Below the pieces are notes generated by a model. That model was not told where the DNA came from. It was given only the letters and a program-made list of their open reading frames with translations, and ran no database searches. Below, one piece after another: positions 60,542 to 64,000 of a DNA stretch of 64,000 nucleotides. Each line of letters starts with the position of its first letter. The stretch's first letter is position 1. Where the stretch lies: contig QEKJ01000001.1 in NCBI GenBank assembly GCA_003096535.1, positions 124,001-188,000 on the forward strand, written 5' to 3'. Made by a program: the position numbers and the translations under genes. This DNA is from Agathobaculum butyriciproducens (GTDB taxonomy: Bacteria; Bacillota; Clostridia; Oscillospirales; Butyricicoccaceae).

Positions 60542-61671
60542 CAGGAAAGTCTCCGCTTGAACTCCTCATACCCGAACATCCGCACGACCTCATCCGTGCC
60601 GTCGGCGCGCCGGATGGCGATCAGCGGCAGCGGCATGCCGTTAAACGTATTGGTCTTGACCATGGTGTAGAGCGCCATGTCCTCGAACACGACCTGCTCA
60701 CCGGCGCCGAGCGCCACATCGAACGAATACTCACCGATGACGTCGCCTGCGAGGCAGGAGCGGCCGGTCAGCAGATAGGTGAACGCCTTCTTCCCCGGCT
60801 CGCCGCCGCGGTACACCGGCGGACGGTACGGCACCTCGAGCACGTCCGGCATATGGCACGCCGCCGAGGTATCCAGAATCGCAATGTCCTTGTGGTTGTG
60901 CATCACCTCAAGCACGGTGGCGACCAGATAGCCCGCATTCAGCACAACGGCCTCGCCCGGCTCCAGATAAACCTGCACCTTGTACTTTTTCTGCAGATAA
61001 TCAATGCAGTGCACCAGTGTTTCCACATCGTAATCCGCGCGGGTGATGTGGTGGCCGCCGCCGAGGTTGATCCATTTCAGGCCGTCCATATACTGACCGA
61101 AATTCTGCTCAAATGCAGCGACAGTCCGCACCAGATCGTCCGAATTCTGCTCGCAGAGCGTGTGGAAATGGAAGCCCTCAATGCCGTCGAGCAGCTCCGG
61201 CTGAAAATTCTCTATCGTAATGCCAAGGCGCGAATCCGGACCGCACGGGTCGTACATCGCGTGGTCGCTCGGCTGCGTGGAGCACTCCGGATTGAGCCGC
61301 AGGCCGCAGCTCTTCCCTGCTGCACGGGCAAGGCTGCCGTAGGCCTTCCACTGCGTGAACGAGTTGAACACAATGTGGTCGGCGTACTCCAGAATCTCGC
61401 GGAACTCACCCTCCGCGTAGGCCGGTGCGTAAACATGGGTCTCGCCGCCGAATTCCTCATGACCGAGCCGTGCCTCGTACAGACCGGAGGCCGTTGTGCC
61501 CGCCAGATACTCCCGAATCAGCGGGTACACGGAAAACATCGAGAACGCCTTCTGCGCCAGCAGGATCTTCGCGCCGGTGCGTCTGGCAACGTCCCGCAGG
61601 ACGGCCAGATTCTGCACCAGACGGTTTTCATCGAGCAGGTAGCAGGGCGTAGGAAGCTCAGTAAATTTCAT
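60541..61671 (-). CDS. nspC: Carboxynorspermidine/carboxyspermidine decarboxylase
   Basis: The 376-residue PLP enzyme of the alanine-racemase/ODC fold has LPTPCYLLDENRLVQNL, AKILLAQKAFSMFS with PLP Lys41, GFHFHTLCEQNSDDL, INLGGGHHITRADYD and LEPGEAVVLNAGYLVATV. It decarboxylates carboxyspermidine to spermidine. The ATG overlaps the end of the synthase gene region by spacing of one base. It ends at the RAYT start. Confidence 0.96.
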   Translation of the reverse strand: MKFTELPTPCYLLDENRLVQNLAVLRDVARRTGAKILLAQKAFSMFSVYPLIREYLAGTTASGLYEARLGHEEFGGETHVYAPAYAEGEFREILEYADHIVFNSFTQWKAYGSLARAAGKSCGLRLNPECSTQPSDHAMYDPCGPDSRLGITIENFQPELLDGIEGFHFHTLCEQNSDDLVRTVAAFEQNFGQYMDGLKWINLGGGHHITRADYDVETLVHCIDYLQKKYKVQVYLEPGEAVVLNAGYLVATVLEVMHNHKDIAILDTSAACHMPDVLEVPYRPPVYRGGEPGKKAFTYLLTGRSCLAGDVIGEYSFDVALGAGEQVVFEDMALYTMVKTNTFNGMPLPLIAIRRADGTDEVVRMFGYEEFKRRLS

Positions 61672-61672
61672 A

Positions 61673-62932
61673 TCAGTCCACCAGTACCGGCTTGTCGTTG
61701 ATCTGCCACGGCAGACCCCACTTGTTCAGCGCCTCCATGTACGGATCGGGATCAAACTCCTCGACCGTGTACACGCCCGGCTTGTTCCACTTGCCGGTCA
61801 GCAGCATCGCCGCGCCGATCATCGCCGGAACGCCGGTGGTGTAGCTGATGGCCTGCGAGCCGACCTCGCGGTAGCACTCCTCGTGGTCGCAGACGTTGTA
61901 AATGTAGGCGGTCTTTTCCTTGCCGTCCTTCTTGCCGGTGAAGATGCAGCCGATGTTGGTCTTGCCCTTGGTGCGCGGACCGAGCGTTGCCGGATCGGGC
62001 AGCAGCGCCTTGAGGAACTGGATCGGCACGATCTGGTGGCCCTCAAACTCGATCGGGGTGGTGGACAGCATGCCGACGTTCTCCAGGCAGTTCATGTGGG
62101 TCAGGTAGGACTGACCGAAGGTCATGAAGAAGCGGATGCGCTGCACGCCCGGAATATTCTTCGCCAGGGACTCAATCTCCTCGTGGTGGAGCAGGTACAT
62201 GTCCTTGTGACCGACCTGATCGAAGTCGTACTCGCGCTTGATGCTCATCGCCGGAATTTCAACCCAGTGACCGTCCTCCCAGTACGAACCCGGTGCGGAT
62301 ACCTCACGCAGATTGATCTCCGGGTTGAAGTTGGTCGCAAACGGATAGCCGTGGTCGCCGCCGTTGCAGTCCAGAATGTCGATGGTGTCGATTTCATCGA
62401 ACAGGTGCTTCTGTGCGTAAGCGCAGTACGCCTGCGTTACACCCGGGTCAAAGCCGGAGCCGAGCAGAGCGGTCAGACCGGCCTCCTCAAACTTCTTCTT
62501 GTACGCCCACTGCCAGGAGTAGTCAAAGTACGCGGTAAAGCCCTCGTCCTTGCAGCGCTTCTCGTAAATGGCGCGCCACTCCGGATCGTCGGTGTCCTCC
62601 GGCTCGTAGTTTGCCGTATCCATGTAGTTTACGCCGCACTTGAGGCACGCATCCATGATGGTCAGGTCCTGATACGGCAGCGCAATGTTCATCACGATGT
62701 CCGGCTTGTACTCGTCGATGAGCGCGCACAGCTCGTCCACGTTGTCCGCATCCACCTTGGCGGTGCGGATCTTGGTTGCGGTCGTACCGTCCAGCTTCTC
62801 CTTAATCGCGTCGCACTTGCTCTTGGTGCGGGACGCAATCATAATTTCCTCGAAAACGTCGCTGTTCTGGCAGCACTTGTGGATAACTACGCCGGCAACA
62901 CCGCCGCAGCCGATGATCAATGCTCTTCCCAT
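61673..62932 (-). CDS. Carboxynorspermidine/carboxyspermidine synthase (saccharopine dehydrogenase family)
   Basis: The 419-residue NADPH enzyme has ALIIGCGGVAGVVIHKC, IVMNIALPYQDLTIMDAC, GVNYMDTANYEPEDTDDP and LLGSGFDPGVTQAYCAYA. It condenses putrescine or diaminopropane with aspartate semialdehyde. Paired with nspC, and with a spermidine-synthase-like gene upstream, it defines the alternative polyamine route of gut bacteria. AGGAGG lies nine bases before the ATG. Confidence 0.94.
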   Translation of the reverse strand: MGRALIIGCGGVAGVVIHKCCQNSDVFEEIMIASRTKSKCDAIKEKLDGTTATKIRTAKVDADNVDELCALIDEYKPDIVMNIALPYQDLTIMDACLKCGVNYMDTANYEPEDTDDPEWRAIYEKRCKDEGFTAYFDYSWQWAYKKKFEEAGLTALLGSGFDPGVTQAYCAYAQKHLFDEIDTIDILDCNGGDHGYPFATNFNPEINLREVSAPGSYWEDGHWVEIPAMSIKREYDFDQVGHKDMYLLHHEEIESLAKNIPGVQRIRFFMTFGQSYLTHMNCLENVGMLSTTPIEFEGHQIVPIQFLKALLPDPATLGPRTKGKTNIGCIFTGKKDGKEKTAYIYNVCDHEECYREVGSQAISYTTGVPAMIGAAMLLTGKWNKPGVYTVEEFDPDPYMEALNKWGLPWQINDKPVLVD

Positions 62933-63027
62933 TGTTAATTCCTCCTCATTTTTAACTGTATATATAATTTAGATTTATTGAATGGTCTTTATTTGTTAAA
63001 CTGCCGCTTGAGAAGCGAACGGAACTG

Positions 63028-63597
63028 CGCCGCACCCGCGGCGGGGGCAAAAAGGGTAGACACCTACGGTTTCTACCCTCTTTGAACACCCGTTTCCCTT
63101 GTTGGGATAGCTTGGGTGCAGACGGTAGACTGCGTAAGCAGGAAAAGGGGAACGGCAGTCGGGTTACTCTTGCGTGATTTTCGCAAAATATTCGCAGTTC
63201 ACAGACAGCGTACTGCTACACATGCGGGTTACTCAACGCAAGGCGCGGCATAGCAGTGCCGCGCAACTCTTTAACGTGTTATACCGGAAGGCACCTGTGG
63301 AGTAAGCGTTTGGTATAATTTATCCTGCGTAGGTGCTGTCCGTAACCTCCGGACTAACGAATTGCGCAACACGGGTATGTTGCGCCTGCTGGAAGTAGCC
63401 GACCTGTGTAGCAGTAATGTATCCGACACTGCGAACAGGTTGAGAAAGACACGGAAGAAAAAATCCTCTGTCGTTCCCCTATTTCGCAGCGGTCACATGT
63501 AGGCAATCTGCGCCAGACTATCCAAGGGAAAGGGGTGATTCACAAGAGGGTGGAAACCGTAGGTGTCTACCCTCTTGTGCCCCCGCCGGGTAGGCGC
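63028..63597. repeat. Large nested palindromic element, copy R3
   Basis: Outer arms GGGTAGACACCTACGG (63054) and CCGTAGGTGTCTACCC (63557) are true inverted copies, so the whole element is one ~570-bp palindrome with inner pairs such as GGGGAACGGCAG/TGTCGTTCCCC and ACTGCTACACA/TGTGTAGCAGT. The apex holds GGCACCTGTGG and TATAATTTATCCTGCG. It fills the 850-base gap between speE and the synthase gene; no gene is visible. Confidence 0.82.
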
Positions 63598-63609
63598 ACT
63601 CCCCGCTGA

Positions 63610-63765
63610 GGTTCAGCGAAAAACTCTCCGCCCGTCAGGGGCGAACCCGCCTGCGGCAGTTCGCGTCCCCCGCTCAGCCGGTGCAGAGAAAAAGGCTGCC
63701 GCCCGGATAGGGCGAACCCGCCTGCGGCAGTTCGTGTGCCCCGCTCAGTCGGTGCAGAGAAAGCG
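63610..63765 (+). repeat. Tandem ~70-bp repeats flanking element R3
   Basis: Two and a half units of CGCCCG...GGGCGAACCCGCCTGCGG, CAGTTCG and CCCCGCTCAGCCGGTGCAGAG, as beside R1. Each unit contains small GC-rich hairpins. Confidence 0.7.
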
Positions 63766-63782
63766 GTTGTCCAACGCTTACG

Positions 63783-64000
63783 TTACTCTACCTTTTCCAG
63801 CAGCTTCTGCACATAATTCGGCAGATAGAACGCGCCCTTGTGCAGATTGGTATTGTAATATTTGGTTTCCAGTCCCAGACTGTTCCACCAGTCCGGATTC
63901 AGATCGCGCACCGGATGCACGCCGCGCGACGAAAAGCCGAACAGCCAGTGTCCGGACGGGTAGGTCGGGATATGCGCCTGAAACAGACGGCTCAGCTCAA
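63783..64000 (-). CDS. speE: Spermidine synthase-like protein, C-terminal end only
   Basis: The last 72 codons enter from the right edge on the minus strand. The translation GHWLFGFSSRGVHPVRDL, then LGLETKYYNTNLHKGAFYLP and a final YVQKLLEKVE match the C-terminus of SpeE-type aminopropyltransferases (ETKYYNxxxHxAAFxLPxFV). The family match is clear; the exact polyamine substrate is not. Its neighbours (carboxyspermidine synthase and decarboxylase) support a polyamine role. Confidence 0.85.
   Translation of the reverse strand, partial: ELSRLFQAHIPTYPSGHWLFGFSSRGVHPVRDLNPDWWNSLGLETKYYNTNLHKGAFYLPNYVQKLLEKVE

Overview
The window looks like chromosome of a moderately GC-rich, anaerobic, Gram-positive clostridial bacterium, most likely an Oscillospirales relative of Butyricicoccus or Agathobaculum; the rank is inferred. 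Support comes from Firmicutes-type traits: a FabK-based fatty-acid cluster, MurT/GatD, a valS T-box, an Mn2+ (yybP-ykoY) riboswitch, a cre-like CcpA site, strong TTGACA-N17-TATAAT promoters with AGGAGG ribosome sites, and the anaerobic cobalamin route.

Layout. 1-3560: AT-richer accessory DNA with the start of a RepA_N replication initiator, a small ORF, degenerate ~129-bp repeats and a two-gene lipoprotein operon. 3785-14992: trmO, a PEPCK-like P-loop protein with a cre site, ymdB, prs, a GlmU-like protein with a degenerate N-terminal domain, ridA, typA and a secreted protein with copper-amine-oxidase-like repeats. 15351-25392: fatty-acid synthesis, fabH-fabK-fabG-fabF-accB-fabZ-accC-accD-accA-acpP on the minus strand and fabD divergent. 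25450-30257: mntP with its riboswitch, murT-gatD, and an orphan sugar-type binding lipoprotein. 30548-46348: two minus-strand cobalamin operons (cbiD-cbiL-cbiF-cbiG-cbiH-cbiJET-cbiA-cobT and cobU-cobS-short cobU-like-cbiB-cobD-cbiP-cobO-cbiC) separated by a plus-strand YcxB-like gene. Most neighbours overlap by 4 bases. 46749-50658: ridA, a tryptophanase-family lyase and an NSS amino-acid transporter, apparently an aromatic amino-acid catabolic unit. 51135-53251: two CobW-type GTPases, one with a very His-rich segment, flanked by two copies of a candidate small RNA. 53705-59804: yjbQ, rfbA, a MerR-RDD membrane regulator and valS with its T-box. 60056-64000: a REP-associated transposase, nspC, carboxynorspermidine synthase and the 3' end of speE, i.e. 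the carboxyspermidine polyamine route.

The most unusual content is non-coding. Three ~560-bp nested palindromic elements (7713-8265, 26251-26826, 63028-63597) share sequence and fold; the centre of one is inverted relative to the others. A second family of intergenic hairpin arrays (15000-15345, 19262-19450, 30300-30542) has conserved linkers but changing, still self-complementary stems. A third family is REP/BIME-like palindromes ending in CCGTAGG; two of these lie inside the transposase coding sequence. A two-copy ~92-nt candidate sRNA shows compensatory changes between copies. These may be mobile structural repeats or RNA elements; I did not recognise the first two or the sRNA as described families.
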